A DNA stretch of 64,000 nt from an uncultured Paracoccaceae bacterium (GTDB lineage: Bacteria > Pseudomonadota > Alphaproteobacteria > Rhodobacterales > Rhodobacteraceae): assembly GCA_947500825.1 (NCBI GenBank), contig CANMTR010000003.1, positions 1 through 64,000 on the forward strand. Reading direction: 5' to 3'. Below the pieces are notes generated by a model that ran no database searches, had not been told where the DNA came from, and worked only from the letters and a program-made list of their open reading frames with translations. A program made the translations under genes and the position numbers. How positions within the stretch are numbered: position 1 is the stretch's first letter; every line of letters begins with the position of its first letter. Below, piece after piece: positions 48,145 through 58,128 of the stretch.

Positions 48145-49322
48145 TCGGAGAAGATCCCGGCCACGCCCACGTCCTGGGCGAGCGCATCCACGACGTTGAG
48201 GTAGTCCTCGTCGCCGTCGATCAGGTCGGACACCGACTGGTAGTACCAGCCGCCACCATCGGCGAGCGGGCCGGACCGTTCCAGCGACCACGCGATCATC
48301 TCCAGGCCCGCGGCCTCGGCCTCGCGCGCGAGCGCCGACGGAGCCATCTCGCCGTCCTCGACGGTCAGCAGCATCCAGATCGGAGGGGCGATGTAGTTGA
48401 CCCCCATCTCCTTCAGCTCGGCCATGGTCTGCGGCCAGGTCTCCGGGTCGTTCGGATCGTAGCCCTCGACCGTCGCGTCCTCGTCCATGAGGTAGACCGC
48501 CTGCGCCCCGAACTCGGGCGCGTTCTCGATCCAGTAGAGCACGTCCTCCAGCTGGAAGCTCTGCGGCCAGACGCGTGAGGGGTCGATCCCGGCCTCGACG
48601 TAGTCGTCGATCAGGGCCTGGGCGTAATCCTCCTGGCTCATGCCGTCGAAGGGCATCTCCACCACCGGGGCCTTCAGCTCGGGCGTGAAGTCGACGCCGA
48701 GCGCGTCGAACAGCTCGATCGACTCCGCGTGCGTCAGCAGCTGTGCGCCGTCGGAATAGAGCACCGTGCGCCAGGGTTCGACGCCGCCCTGGAACTCCTC
48801 CGCCGTTGTCGCCGCGGCGTCGAAGCTGTCCATCTTCGGCGACAGGGTGCGGAACTCCTCGAGCGTGATGTCCGAGGCGCGGCATTCCGCGCTGGCCTCC
48901 GTGTCCCCCTCGGCCGCGGTGAACGGGGCGGTGCACTCTTGGGCGAGGTCGGTGGTCAGGATGTTCGTGGTCGTGTGCAGGTCGTCCTGCGCGTGGCGGC
49001 AGACGAGCTCCTTGTCCTCGGTGAAGGTCACGTCGCATTCGAGAATGCCCGCGCCCATGCGCGCGGCGGCCCGGTTCGACTCCGCCGTGTGCTCGGGGAA
49101 CATCAGCGGCGCGCCCCGATGCCCGATGGAGAACGCGGTGGGGCTGCCTGTCTGGCCGAGGCAGGCGCTCAGCTCGTCCTTCAGCGCGCCCTCGTCGAGC
49201 TTGTTCACCAGGTAGGCGGGTCGGGGGCCGTACTCGACCCCGCCGCCCGCCTCCTGCGCGGGTGCGAGCCCGGGAAGGGCGGCGAGGATCGCGGCGGAAA
49301 GGACGGGGCGTCTGGCGGGCAT
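48099..49322 (-). CDS. Periplasmic glycerophosphodiester phosphodiesterase
   Basis: GDPD enzymes hydrolyse deacylated phospholipids to glycerol 3-phosphate and an alcohol. A signal peptide (1-22, ending LAPAQ) is followed by the catalytic [18 protein letters not shown] region (with the paired histidines), the metal-binding [10 protein letters not shown], and a lysine in TPELKAP. At 407 residues it is close to GlpQ in size. ATG 49322 has AAGGAG upstream. A PHO-box-like array lies 62 bases before the start, and the 3' end has been tandemly duplicated. Confidence 0.92.
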   Translation of the reverse strand: MPARRPVLSAAILAALPGLAPAQEAGGGVEYGPRPAYLVNKLDEGALKDELSACLGQTGSPTAFSIGHRGAPLMFPEHTAESNRAAARMGAGILECDVTFTEDKELVCRHAQDDLHTTTNILTTDLAQECTAPFTAAEGDTEASAECRASDITLEEFRTLSPKMDSFDAAATTAEEFQGGVEPWRTVLYSDGAQLLTHAESIELFDALGVDFTPELKAPVVEMPFDGMSQEDYAQALIDDYVEAGIDPSRVWPQSFQLEDVLYWIENAPEFGAQAVYLMDEDATVEGYDPNDPETWPQTMAELKEMGVNYIAPPIWMLLTVEDGEMAPSALAREAEAAGLEMIAWSLERSGPLADGGGWYYQSVSDLIDGDEDYLNVVDALAQDVGVAGIFSDWPATVTFYANCKGL

Positions 49323-49383
49323 GGGGGTCTCCTTCGCGGGGGTGTCGACACGGCCCGTCATGGAACGGTCCGGTCTCGGCCCC

Positions 49384-49412
49384 GTGACGGTCGGGTCACG
49401 GCCATGTGACAG
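49384..49412 (-). promoter_or_regulatory. Candidate PHO box upstream of the GDPD gene
   Basis: On the minus strand CTGTCAC (49406-49412), CCGTGAC (49395-49401) and CCGTCAC (49384-49390) follow each other with 4-base gaps, i.e. every 11 bases, the geometry of PhoB binding sites. Phosphate-starvation control fits a phospholipid-scavenging enzyme. The same bases also form a dyad (49382-49388 with 49395-49401). Confidence 0.55.
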
Positions 49413-49508
49413 TCAAGACCCCCCGCAGGTGTCGCGGACATGCGAAGGGCGGCCCCGGTCCGCCCCGAGCCGCCCCGTCGATCCGCCCGCGCCCTTCGGC
49501 GGCACGTC

Positions 49509-49868
49509 TCACATGAAGCCAAGCTCCAGCCGCGCCTCGTCGGTCATCATGTCCATGCCCCAGGGCGGGTCCCAGGTGATCTGCACGTCGACCTGTTTCA
49601 CGCCCGCGAGCGGCTCGATCGCCTCGGCGACCCAGCCCGGCATCTCGCCCGCCACGGGGCAGCCCGGCGCGGTCAGGGTCATGGTCACGTCGACCTCGTT
49701 CTCGTCCGTGATCTCGATCGTGTAGACGAGGCCCAGATCATAGATGTTGACCGGGATCTCCGGGTCGTAGACCGAGCGGCACGCCTCCACGATCTGCTCG
49801 TGCAGCGGGTGATCCGTGGTCGACGGCTTGATCAGCGGCGCGCCCTCGAGCTGGTCTGTCTGGGACAT
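49509..49868 (-). CDS. MIP18/DUF59 iron-sulfur assembly protein (SufT-like)
   Basis: The 119 residues form a DUF59 domain: YDPEIPVNIYDLGLVY near residues 32-47, a conserved cysteine in LTAPGCPVAGEMP, and the C-terminal WDPPWGMDMM. The family helps mature Fe-S proteins; in many bacteria it is the last gene of the suf operon (SufT). No suf genes are near here, so it stands as a separate unit. AAGGAA lies before ATG 49868. An MscS gene is upstream in the same direction. Confidence 0.9.
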   Translation of the reverse strand: MSQTDQLEGAPLIKPSTTDHPLHEQIVEACRSVYDPEIPVNIYDLGLVYTIEITDENEVDVTMTLTAPGCPVAGEMPGWVAEAIEPLAGVKQVDVQITWDPPWGMDMMTDEARLELGFM

Positions 49869-49930
49869 GACGGTTCCTTCAGAATGGCCGGTAAAAGACA
49901 TAAGGATGCGCGGCGCCAGCGTCCAGTGGC

Positions 49931-51619
49931 TCAAGCGCCCCCGTCGGCGGGGATGCGCGGCAGGACGACGCGGCCCGAGGCGGCCTCCTCCTCCTGGGCG
50001 GCGCGCTGTATCCGCCGCTGCATCCGGCGTTCCGTGGTCCAGGTCTCCACCGCCTTCTCGACGCGGAACTGGAACCGGACGTCGACGCCCAGGGGGCCTT
50101 GCGCCATCACCCACATGGTGGCGCTGCCCTTGTCGGGGATCAGCGGCTCCTCCCGCACGAGGTCGTGGAACCGCAGCTCCATCGTGTCGAGGTCCGCCGT
50201 CTGGGCGAAGGTCATGGGGACGTGGCAGGTCATGCCCGCATCCTCCATGGACCAGTTCTCGAACTTGTCCTGCACGAAGGTGCTCACGGGAACGACGAGG
50301 CGGTTGTCCTTCATCGTCTTGAGCTGGATGTAGGTGAAGTGGATGCGCTCGACGGTCATGAACTTGCCCTCGAACACCACCTGGTCCCCGATCCGCGCGG
50401 AGCGGTTCATGGAGATCTGGAGCGAGGCGAGGATGTTGCCCAGGACGTGGCGGGCGGCGAAGCCCAGCACCAGCGTCAACGCCCCCGCCGAGGCCAGCAG
50501 CGAGAACCCCAGCGAGCGGTAGAGGTTGGCCGAGGACAGCACGATCCCCACGCCCGCGATCACCCCCACCACGATCACCGCGCGCCGCGCCGCCGTCATC
50601 AGGGTCGCCTGGGTGCGGACGCGCGAATTGGCCGGGTCGGCGAGACGACCCGAATCCAGCGTGACCATCCGGTTCAGCGCGGTGTCGAGCGCCGACATCC
50701 CGAACATCATCACCGCGACGACGTATCCCACCAGGATCGCGGGCGTCAGGACCGACGCGACCGCCCCCGACAGCGCGAAGACCTTGAGCGTCAGGAACAG
50801 GATCATCGTGGTCGAGGCGACGAGGATCAACGGCCAGCGCAGGGCCGTCAGGGCGGCCGTGGTCCAGTACCGCGTGGCCCGGCCGCACAGCCAGTGGAAC
50901 AGCCGCCAGGTCAGCCAGCCCGTCGCCCAGGCCAGGGCCAGGATCGTGGGGATCCCGATCGCCGTCCACAGGCTGAAGCCCAGCGCGCCCGGCTCCTTGA
51001 CCCAGCCGGGCAGGGCGCGTTCCAGGGCCGTGGGGCCGTAGCGGTCGTAGAGCGGTTCGATCTGCTCGACCGTGCGCGCGGAGAACACCCAGGCCGGCGG
51101 CCCGCCCTCGGGGCGGATGCGGTTGAGCCGGATCGCCGCCTCGCGCGCGCCCTCGTCCAGCACGCCGATCAGGATCGAGCGGCGCGGCTCTCCCGCCATC
51201 GCCGCCGAGGAGCTCTGCCGCGCGTCGAGGGCGTCGGGACGCTCCATCAGCGCACGCCAGCTTATCACCGCGCGGCGGCGCAGCACCGCGGCGAGCTGGG
51301 CTGCGAGCTCCGGCCCCCGCTGCGCCTGTTGGTCGGGGGCGAACGCGTTGAGGTCGAGCACATGCGCCGCCGCGCCGAGGTCGCCGCGGTCGATGGCATC
51401 GAGGAAGCTCTCGACCGCGCCCTGGGGCGTATCGAGATCGACCCAGTCCGGCGTCTGGCCGAGGCCCGGGTTCAGCTCCGCCACGGGAAAGTAGGTGCCC
51501 GGCGGCCCCTCGTTCCCGTCCTGGGCGAGGGCGGGGGCGAGCGCCCACAGGCAGGCGAGACATGCCAGCGCCGCCCGCAGGGCCGCCCTGGCCGAGGTGC
51601 TGCCCTTTCGCCGGCCCAT
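49931..51619 (-). CDS. MscS-family mechanosensitive channel with periplasmic domain
   Basis: The 562 residues start with a signal peptide (about 1-32, ending ALAQ), then a soluble periplasmic region to about 215, then four or five membrane segments (about 215-400). The MscS pore and beta domain follow, with VLGFAARHVLGNILASLQI and NRSARIGDQVVFEG. The C-terminal tail has charged helices. Such channels release solutes at hypo-osmotic shock. It lies between a RimK-type gene and the DUF59 gene, all on the minus strand, with gaps of 13 and 62 bases. Confidence 0.9.
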   Translation of the reverse strand: MGRRKGSTSARAALRAALACLACLWALAPALAQDGNEGPPGTYFPVAELNPGLGQTPDWVDLDTPQGAVESFLDAIDRGDLGAAAHVLDLNAFAPDQQAQRGPELAAQLAAVLRRRAVISWRALMERPDALDARQSSSAAMAGEPRRSILIGVLDEGAREAAIRLNRIRPEGGPPAWVFSARTVEQIEPLYDRYGPTALERALPGWVKEPGALGFSLWTAIGIPTILALAWATGWLTWRLFHWLCGRATRYWTTAALTALRWPLILVASTTMILFLTLKVFALSGAVASVLTPAILVGYVVAVMMFGMSALDTALNRMVTLDSGRLADPANSRVRTQATLMTAARRAVIVVGVIAGVGIVLSSANLYRSLGFSLLASAGALTLVLGFAARHVLGNILASLQISMNRSARIGDQVVFEGKFMTVERIHFTYIQLKTMKDNRLVVPVSTFVQDKFENWSMEDAGMTCHVPMTFAQTADLDTMELRFHDLVREEPLIPDKGSATMWVMAQGPLGVDVRFQFRVEKAVETWTTERRMQRRIQRAAQEEEAASGRVVLPRIPADGGA

Positions 51620-51632
51620 CGCGTGCCCCTCC

Positions 51633-53036
51633 CTAGTCGGCCTTGCCGCGCAGGCGGCGGGTCTTGCGCGCGGGCGCGGGGCGCACGCGCTTCTCGATCA
51701 TGTCGTAGAGCGCGGCGCACAGGTTCTTGCCGCTGGCGGTTTCCGCGCCCTCGAGACCCGGGGAGGAGTTGACCTCCAGCACCTTGGGCCCGTCGGCGGA
51801 GCGTAGCAGGTCCACCCCCGCCAGTCCCAGGCCGAAGGCGCGCGCGGCGCGGATCGCCGTCTCGCGCTCGGCCTTGGTGATCTTCACCGGCGCGGCGCTG
51901 CCGCCCATGTGCAGGTTGGAGCGGAACTCCCCCGGCGCGGCGGTGCGCTTGATCGCGGCCTCCACCCGGCCGCCCATGACGATGCAGCGGATGTCCTCGC
52001 CGTTGGCCTCCTTGACGAACTGCTGCACCAGGAAGTTGGCCTTGAGCCCGCGAAAGGCGTCGATCACGCTCTCGGCGGCCTTCTTCGTCTCCGCCAGGAC
52101 CACGCCCTTGCCTTGCGTCGATTCCAGCAGCTTCACGATCAGGGGCGTGGAGCCGACGAGGCCGATGAGGTTCGTGGTGTCCTTGGGCGACGAGGCGAAG
52201 GCCGTGACCGGCATCCCGATCTTCTGCCGCGCCAGGATCTGGTGGGCATGGAGCTTGTCGCGGCTCGCCGTGATCCCGGACGAGCCGTTCAGCGCCCAGG
52301 TCCCGATGGTCTCGAACTGGCGCACGATGGCGGTGCCGTAGGGGGTGATCGAGGCGCCCACGCGCGGGATCACCGCGTCGTAGCGCGCGAGTCGCTTGCC
52401 GTCGTAGTGGATGTCGGGCGCCAGCGGGTTGAGCGTCATGTAGCAGCGCAGGGTGTCGATCACCTCCACCGCGTGGCCGCGCGCCTCGCCCTCCTCCACC
52501 AGCCGGCGGGTCGAGTAGCTCTTGGCCTCGCGGCTCAGGACGGCGACGCGCAGGGCCCGGTCGGGCGCCACCTCGCGCACACGCGTGGTGGTATAGACCT
52601 CGTAGCCGATCTGCGGCTGGCAGAAGCTGTCCTGGGCCGCGACGACGGCATCCTCGGGGATGCCCTGCCGCCCCACCAGCATCCGGTACTGCATCGACCC
52701 GCGATCGGTCAGCGTCACCTCGGCGGGCCAGATCCGGTCGCCCATCTTCAGCCGCGTCTCGATCACGTAGCGCAGCTCCGCCTCGCCGTTGGACGACATC
52801 ACCTCGCGCCGGTCGAGCACCGGCGCCGAGCAGGCGATGGCCAGGTCGGGGCGGTTCGGCACCGGGTACATGAGAAAGCGCACCTTGGGCTGCGCGGCGG
52901 GGCCGAACGGCTCGATCTCGAAGGCGTGGAGCGCGGACGTCTTCGCGCCCGTGTCGATCTTCGCCTTGAGCGCGGGCAGCCCGAGGTCGGGCAGGGCGAC
53001 CCACTCCTCCCACCCGAGGCGCAGGGGATCGGTCAT
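51633..53036 (-). CDS. rimK: RimB-RimK fusion: retropepsin-like domain plus ATP-grasp ligase
   Basis: Residues about 1-150 are a retropepsin-like (RimB/ATP-dependent zinc protease) domain, with the aspartic-protease motif [13 protein letters not shown] (Asp28-Thr-Gly). Residues about 165-455 are RimK, an ATP-grasp ligase that adds glutamates to the C-terminus of ribosomal protein S6 or to other acceptors; [25 protein letters not shown], and [12 protein letters not shown] are seen. In Pseudomonas these are separate proteins working together. The target here is unproven. The MscS gene lies 13 bases downstream. Confidence 0.9.
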   Translation of the reverse strand: MTDPLRLGWEEWVALPDLGLPALKAKIDTGAKTSALHAFEIEPFGPAAQPKVRFLMYPVPNRPDLAIACSAPVLDRREVMSSNGEAELRYVIETRLKMGDRIWPAEVTLTDRGSMQYRMLVGRQGIPEDAVVAAQDSFCQPQIGYEVYTTTRVREVAPDRALRVAVLSREAKSYSTRRLVEEGEARGHAVEVIDTLRCYMTLNPLAPDIHYDGKRLARYDAVIPRVGASITPYGTAIVRQFETIGTWALNGSSGITASRDKLHAHQILARQKIGMPVTAFASSPKDTTNLIGLVGSTPLIVKLLESTQGKGVVLAETKKAAESVIDAFRGLKANFLVQQFVKEANGEDIRCIVMGGRVEAAIKRTAAPGEFRSNLHMGGSAAPVKITKAERETAIRAARAFGLGLAGVDLLRSADGPKVLEVNSSPGLEGAETASGKNLCAALYDMIEKRVRPAPARKTRRLRGKAD

Positions 53037-53179
53037 GGCAGGCTCCTTTCGGCGACGGCGCTCCTGTGCCACGGACCGGCGGCGAAGGCAAAGGTCCACC
53101 GTCGGCACGTGGCGTCCGGTCCGCCGCCGCGCCGACCATGGCGCTTGCCACCCGCGCGGCGTTGGGCCAGACGGCGGGG

Positions 53180-54307
53180 ATGACGCGCTTCTCCTTCGAC
53201 CTCTCCGCCACCGACGGTGCCGCGCGCGCCGGCACGATCTCCACCCCCCGGGGCGAGATCCGCACGCCCGCCTTCATGCCGGTGGGCACCGCCGCTACGG
53301 TCAAGGCCATGCGGCCCGAGAGCGTGCGCGAGACCGGTGCCGACATCGTGCTGGGCAACACCTATCACCTGATGCTGCGCCCCGGCGCCGAGCGGATCGC
53401 CCGGCTGGGGGGGCTCCACCGCTTCATGAACTGGGACCGGCCGATCCTGACCGATTCGGGCGGCTTCCAGGTGATGAGCCTCGCGGAGCTGCGCAAGCTC
53501 ACCGAGGAGGGCGTGACCTTCCGCAGCCACGTGGACGGCTCGCGCCACCACCTGACGCCGGAACGCTCGATGGAGATCCAGCGCCTGCTGGGCTCCGACA
53601 TCGTCATGGCCTTCGACGAATGCCCCGCCCTTCCCGCGGACGAGGCGCGGGTGGCCGAGAGCATGCGCCTGTCCATGCGCTGGGCCGAGCGGTCCCGCGA
53701 GGCCTTCGGCGACCGCCCCGGCCACGCGCTCTTCGGCATCCAGCAGGGCGGCGTCACGCCCCATCTGCGCGCCGAGAGCGCCGAGGCACTGACCCGGATC
53801 GGCTTCGACGGCTACGCGGTGGGCGGCCTCGCCGTGGGCGAGGGGCAGGAGGCGATGTTCGGCGTCCTCGACTACGCCTGCGACATGCTGCCCGCCGACC
53901 GGCCGCGCTACCTGATGGGGGTGGGCAAGCCCGCCGACATCGTGGGCGCCGTGAAGCGCGGCATCGACATGATGGACTGCGTCCTGCCCTCGCGCTCGGG
54001 GCGCACCGGGCAGGCCTGGACCCGGCGCGGCCAGGTCAACCTCAAGAACGCGCGCCACGCCGACGATCCCCGCCCGCTGGACGAGGACTGCGGCTGCCCC
54101 GCCTGCCGCTCCTATTCGCGCGCCTATCTCCACCACGTCTACCGCGCGGGCGAGATGATCTCGGGCATGCTGCTCACCTGGCACAACCTGCACTACTTCC
54201 AGGACCTCATGGCCGGAATGCGCGCCGCCATCGCGGAGGGGCGTTTCGCCGCGTGGGAGGCGGCCTTCGACGCCGGGCGCGCGCAGGGCGACATCCCACC
54301 CGCCTGA
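53180..54307 (+). CDS. tgt: tRNA-guanine transglycosylase
   Basis: Tgt exchanges guanine 34 for preQ1 in tRNAs for Asp, Asn, His and Tyr. The 375 residues carry the catalytic aspartate in [12 protein letters not shown], the second aspartate in [20 protein letters not shown], and the zinc ligands CGCPAC with a later histidine (LLTWHNLHY). ATG 53180 gives the normal N-terminus (MTRFSFDL); an upstream ATG at 53138 adds 14 unconserved residues. It is divergent from rimK. Confidence 0.96.
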   Translation: MTRFSFDLSATDGAARAGTISTPRGEIRTPAFMPVGTAATVKAMRPESVRETGADIVLGNTYHLMLRPGAERIARLGGLHRFMNWDRPILTDSGGFQVMSLAELRKLTEEGVTFRSHVDGSRHHLTPERSMEIQRLLGSDIVMAFDECPALPADEARVAESMRLSMRWAERSREAFGDRPGHALFGIQQGGVTPHLRAESAEALTRIGFDGYAVGGLAVGEGQEAMFGVLDYACDMLPADRPRYLMGVGKPADIVGAVKRGIDMMDCVLPSRSGRTGQAWTRRGQVNLKNARHADDPRPLDEDCGCPACRSYSRAYLHHVYRAGEMISGMLLTWHNLHYFQDLMAGMRAAIAEGRFAAWEAAFDAGRAQGDIPPA

Positions 54308-54312
54308 GGCGC

Positions 54313-54338
54313 TTGCCCGCCGCCGCGCGGGCGGGCAA
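54313..54338 (+). terminator. Hairpin after tgt
   Basis: TTGCCCGCC (54313-54321) and GGCGGGCAA (54330-54338) pair perfectly over 9 bp. The T run is absent. It separates tgt from the lon promoter region. Confidence 0.5.
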
Positions 54339-54365
54339 CGTGGTCGCAGCACCCCGGGGGGCGTG

Positions 54366-54396
54366 GTTGAAGCGGCCCGTGCGGCCCACCACATGG
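54366..54396 (+). promoter_or_regulatory. Possible heat-shock promoter of lon
   Basis: GTTGAAG (54366-54372) resembles the -35 of sigma-32 promoters, and a CCACCACAT stretch near 54387-54395 could be its -10. lon is a classical heat-shock gene; the match is partial. Confidence 0.3.
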
Positions 54397-54470
54397 GCCA
54401 GTGACACCGGAGGGCCGACAGCGTTGCCGCGAGGCGGGACCGACGCGCCCTTGCCAACAAGGATAATGAG

Positions 54471-56876
54471 ATGACCGAGCATACCCATCCCGTCCTGCCG
54501 CTGCGCGACATCGTCGTCTTCCCGCACATGATCGTGCCCCTCTTCGTGGGCCGCGAGAAGTCCGTCCGCGCATTGGAAGAGGTGATGGCCGACGACAGGC
54601 AGATCCTGCTCGCGGCCCAGATCGACCCCGGCGTGGACGATCCCGACGCCGACGGCATCTACCGCATGGGCGTGCTGGCCAATGTCCTTCAGCTGCTCAA
54701 GCTGCCCGACGGCACCGTGAAGGTCCTCGTCGAGGGCAAGACGCGCGTGCGCATCACCGATTTCGTCGAGAACGAGCGCTTCTTCGAGGCCAGGGCCGAC
54801 GATCTCTCCGAGACCATGGGCGACGAGGAGACCGTCACCGCCCTCCTGCGCTCGGTGGGCGAGGAGTTCGAGCGCTACGCCAAGGTTAAGAAGAACATCC
54901 CCGAGGAGGCGCTCGCCGCCGTGGGCGAGACCCAGGATCCCGCCAAGCTCGCCGACCTCGTCGCCGGCCACCTGGGCGTGGAGGTCCAGCAGAAGCAGGA
55001 GCTTCTGGAGACGCTCGAGATCGCCGCGAGGCTGGAGCGTGTCTATGGCCTGATGCAGGGGGAGGTGTCCGTCCTTCAGGTCGAGAAGAAGATCAAGACC
55101 CGCGTGAAGTCCCAGATGGAGCGGACCCAGCGCGAGTACTACCTCAACGAGCAGATGAAGGCGATCCAGAAGGAACTGGGCGACGGCGAGGACGGCGAAG
55201 GCGAGATCGCCGAGCTGGAAAAGCGCATCTCCGAGACGAAGCTCTCCGACGAGGCCCGCGAGAAGGCCGAGGCGGAGATGAAGAAGCTCAAGAACATGTC
55301 GCCGATGTCCGCCGAGGCGACGGTCGTGCGCAACTACCTCGACTGGATGCTGTCGATCCCGTGGGGCACCAAGTCCCGCGTCAAGAAGGACCTGGGCCGC
55401 GCCCAGAAGGTCCTCGACGACGACCATTACAGCCTCGACAAGGTGAAGGAGCGGATCGTCGAGTATCTCGCCGTCCAGCAGCGCTCCAAGAAGCTGAAGG
55501 GGCCGATCATGTGCCTCGTCGGCCCGCCGGGCGTGGGCAAGACCTCACTCGGCCAGTCGGTCGCCAAGGCCACGGGGCGCGAGTTCATCCGCATCTCGCT
55601 GGGCGGCGTGCGCGACGAGTCCGAGATCCGCGGCCACCGCCGGACCTATATCGGCTCGATGCCCGGCAAGATCATCCAGGCGCTCCGCAAAGCCAAGACG
55701 ACGAACCCGCTCGTCCTGCTCGACGAGATCGACAAGATGGGACAGGACTTCCGCGGCGATCCGGCCTCGGCCATGCTCGAGGTGCTCGACCCCGAGCAGA
55801 ACGCCAAGTTCTCGGATCACTACCTCGAGGTCGAGTACGACCTGTCGAACGTGATGTTCCTGACCACGGCGAACTCCTACAACATGCCCGGCCCGCTCCT
55901 GGACCGGATGGAGATCATTCCGCTGGCGGGCTACACCGAGGACGAGAAGGCCGAGATCGCCAAGCGCCACCTGATCGGCAAGCAGATCAAGAACCACGGC
56001 CTGAAGAAGGGCGAGTTCGAGCTGACCGACGAGGCGCTGACGCAGGTGATCCGCACATATACCCGCGAGGCGGGCGTGCGGAACCTGGAGCGGGAGCTGG
56101 CCAAGCTGGCGCGCAAGGCGACGACCCAGATCGTCAAGAAGGAGGCCGACAAGGTCACGATCACGCCCGACAATCTCTCCGACTACCTGGGCGTGCCCAA
56201 GCACCGCTACGGGCTGGCCGAGGAGGAGGACCAGATCGGCGCGGTGACGGGTCTTGCCTACACCTCCGTGGGCGGCGAGCTGCTCCACATCGAGGCGCTG
56301 CGCCTGCCGGGCAAGGGCGGGATGAAGACCACCGGCACCCTTGGCGACGTGATGAAGGAGTCCATCGACGCGGCGTCGAGCTTCGTGCGCTCGATCAGCC
56401 CGCGCATCGGGGTGAAGCCGCCCAAGTTCGACACGCTCGACATCCACGTCCACGTCCCCGAGGGCGCGACGCCCAAGGACGGCCCCTCGGCGGGTCTGGC
56501 GATGGTCACCTCCATCGTGTCGGTGCTGACGCAGATCCCCGTGCGCAAGGACATCGCCATGACCGGCGAGGTCACGCTGCGCGGCACGGCCCTTCCCATC
56601 GGCGGGCTGAAGGAGAAGCTGCTCGCGGCCCTGCGCGGCGGCATCAAGACGGTGCTGATCCCGCAGGAGAACGAGAAGGATCTGGCCGAGATCCCCGACA
56701 ACGTGAAGGAGGGGCTGACCATCATCCCCGTCCGCCACGTGGACGAGGTCCTGCGCCACGCGCTGGTGCGCCAGCCACAGGCCGTGGAATGGGACGAGGC
56801 CGCGCAGGAGGCCGCCGACGCCGACCGCGCGGCCCGCGCCGCGGCGGCCGAGACGGCGGCCCAGCTTCCGCACTGA
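54471..56876 (+). CDS. lon: ATP-dependent protease Lon
   Basis: Lon degrades damaged and regulatory proteins (in alphaproteobacteria also the CcrM methylase). The 801 residues have an N-terminal substrate domain (1-300, with coiled coil), an AAA+ module with Walker [10 protein letters not shown], and a protease domain with the Ser-Lys dyad Ser673 (KDGPSAG) and Lys716 (GGLKEK). The C-terminal 20 residues are Ala/Asp-rich. It is followed by a strong GC hairpin. Confidence 0.98.
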   Translation: MTEHTHPVLPLRDIVVFPHMIVPLFVGREKSVRALEEVMADDRQILLAAQIDPGVDDPDADGIYRMGVLANVLQLLKLPDGTVKVLVEGKTRVRITDFVENERFFEARADDLSETMGDEETVTALLRSVGEEFERYAKVKKNIPEEALAAVGETQDPAKLADLVAGHLGVEVQQKQELLETLEIAARLERVYGLMQGEVSVLQVEKKIKTRVKSQMERTQREYYLNEQMKAIQKELGDGEDGEGEIAELEKRISETKLSDEAREKAEAEMKKLKNMSPMSAEATVVRNYLDWMLSIPWGTKSRVKKDLGRAQKVLDDDHYSLDKVKERIVEYLAVQQRSKKLKGPIMCLVGPPGVGKTSLGQSVAKATGREFIRISLGGVRDESEIRGHRRTYIGSMPGKIIQALRKAKTTNPLVLLDEIDKMGQDFRGDPASAMLEVLDPEQNAKFSDHYLEVEYDLSNVMFLTTANSYNMPGPLLDRMEIIPLAGYTEDEKAEIAKRHLIGKQIKNHGLKKGEFELTDEALTQVIRTYTREAGVRNLERELAKLARKATTQIVKKEADKVTITPDNLSDYLGVPKHRYGLAEEEDQIGAVTGLAYTSVGGELLHIEALRLPGKGGMKTTGTLGDVMKESIDAASSFVRSISPRIGVKPPKFDTLDIHVHVPEGATPKDGPSAGLAMVTSIVSVLTQIPVRKDIAMTGEVTLRGTALPIGGLKEKLLAALRGGIKTVLIPQENEKDLAEIPDNVKEGLTIIPVRHVDEVLRHALVRQPQAVEWDEAAQEAADADRAARAAAAETAAQLPH

Positions 56877-56897
56877 GCCCGGCTCGACCGCGGCATC

Positions 56898-56925
56898 GGC
56901 CCGTCGCGCCTCCGCGCGGCGGGCC
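56898..56925 (+). terminator. Hairpin after lon
   Basis: GGCCCGTCGCGC (56898-56909) pairs with GCGCGGCGGGCC (56914-56925) over 12 bp with one T-G wobble and a CTCC loop. The following TGCTCCTGCC is only weakly T-rich. Confidence 0.6.
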
Positions 56926-56986
56926 TGCTCCTGCCAACGGACGGGTTCCGCGCTAGGTGGCGGAGCATCCCCGGACCGGAGTCTCC

Positions 56987-57379
56987 ATGTTTCCCCTCTA
57001 CCTGATCACCGCCGTCGTCTTCCTGGCCCTCGATGCCGTGGTCCTGAAGTTCGTCATGCAGCCCGTCTTCGCCCGCAACCTGGGCGACACGATGCGCGAC
57101 TCGCCCATGGTCCTGCCGGCGGCGGGGTTCTACCTCGCCTACGTGGCGGGTCTCGTCTGGCTGGTCTCGGGGCCCGCGCTCCTGGCCGGCGATCCGCTGG
57201 AGGCGGCCCTCAAGGGCGTGGTGGTCGGCGCGATGGCCTACGGCACCTACGAGTTCACCTCTATGTCGGTGATGCGCGACTGGTCCTGGACCATGGTCGC
57301 GCTCGATACGACTTGGGGCGCGATCCTCACGGGGTTCAGCGCCTGGGTCGGCGTGGCGGTGATGCTGCGCCTGGCATGA
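56987..57379 (+). CDS. DUF2177 membrane protein
   Basis: A 130-residue protein with four membrane segments (about 1-20, 45-65, 72-90, 105-128). It has the DUF2177 pattern: [14 protein letters not shown] near the start, a central [14 protein letters not shown], and a final [14 protein letters not shown]. The function is unknown. ATG 56987 follows CCGGAG. It shares a bidirectional terminator with the convergent cold-shock gene. Confidence 0.9.
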   Translation: MFPLYLITAVVFLALDAVVLKFVMQPVFARNLGDTMRDSPMVLPAAGFYLAYVAGLVWLVSGPALLAGDPLEAALKGVVVGAMAYGTYEFTSMSVMRDWSWTMVALDTTWGAILTGFSAWVGVAVMLRLA

Positions 57380-57387
57380 GGGCAGGG

Positions 57388-57411
57388 AAGGCCCGCGCGG
57401 ACGCGGGCCTT
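57388..57411. terminator. Bidirectional intrinsic terminator DUF2177/csp
   Basis: AAGGCCCGCG (57388-57397) and CGCGGGCCTT (57402-57411) form a perfect 10-bp stem with loop CGGA (TCCG, a UNCG loop, on the other strand). The T run is short on both sides, but the A/T ends and position between convergent genes fit a shared terminator. Confidence 0.75.
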
Positions 57412-57422
57412 GATAGGTGGGC

Positions 57423-57629
57423 TCAGAGAGGCTGGAGCTCTCCGGCCGATTCACGTCCATCACGCCCGGAGATCAGCTCGTAGCCGATCTTCTGATTGTC
57501 GGCGAGGCCGGTGAGGCCGGCGCGCTCGACGGCCGAGATGTGGACGAAGACGTCGTTGCCGCCCGAGTCGGGTGCGATGAATCCGTAGCCTTTGGTGGTG
57601 TTGAACCATTTCACGGTGCCGGTGGGCAT
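57423..57629 (-). CDS. Cold-shock protein
   Basis: The 68-residue CSD protein has RNP1 KGYGFIAP and RNP2 VFVHISAV, plus TGTVKWFN at the start. It binds single-stranded RNA or DNA and melts mRNA structure. ATG 57629 follows GGAG. The 172-base divergent region before arsC leaves room for the long leader usual in csp genes; no structure was assigned. Confidence 0.96.
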   Translation of the reverse strand: MPTGTVKWFNTTKGYGFIAPDSGGNDVFVHISAVERAGLTGLADNQKIGYELISGRDGRESAGELQPL

Positions 57630-57801
57630 ACCTGATCTCCGATAGTCGTCGTCATGCCGCGCGTGCGGCTTAGTGCAGCCAGGGTCCTTCGGGTCGGTTC
57701 GCGCGTCAGGAACGGTCGCCGTCGAAAGAATGACCCTGAAATCCTGCGGCCAAGGCCGATCACAAATCAAGTATCGTCTTAACGAATTGAAGGACGGGCG
57801 A

Positions 57802-58128
57802 ATGACCCTCTACGGACTGACCACCTGCGATACCTGCCGCAAGGCGCTCTCCGCGCTGGAGAAAGCGGGCCACGAAGTCGCCTTGCAGGACGTGCGCCGC
57901 GACGGATTGACGGAGGCGCAGGTGGCCCGCTTCCACGCCGAACTCGGCGAAAACCTGCTCAACCGCCGCTCCACCACCTGGCGCGGCCTCTCCGAGGAGG
58001 AGCGGTCGGGCGACCCGGTGGCGCTGATCCTGGGCGCCCCGACCCTCATGAAGCGCCCGGTGATCGAGGACGGCGACCGGCTCCACCTGGGCTGGACGGC
58101 CGAGGTGCGCGAGGCCCTCGGGGCCTAG
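57802..58128 (+). CDS. ArsC/Spx-family thioredoxin-fold protein
   Basis: The 108 residues match the ArsC-like family: redox CDTC (Cys9, Cys12) in [12 protein letters not shown], and the basic residues of [12 protein letters not shown] and TLMKRPVIE. True arsenate reductases have only the first cysteine of this pair; the CxxC and short length are nearer to YffB/Spx-like proteins, whose substrates are not clear. The TAG stop overlaps the convergent thrS stop in CTAG. Confidence 0.88.
   Translation: MTLYGLTTCDTCRKALSALEKAGHEVALQDVRRDGLTEAQVARFHAELGENLLNRRSTTWRGLSEEERSGDPVALILGAPTLMKRPVIEDGDRLHLGWTAEVREALGA

Noticed and set aside
57802-58128. Arsenate reductase ArsC
   Set aside because: The CxxC pair, short length and absence of ars genes do not support arsenate reduction; I kept a general ArsC/Spx-family call.
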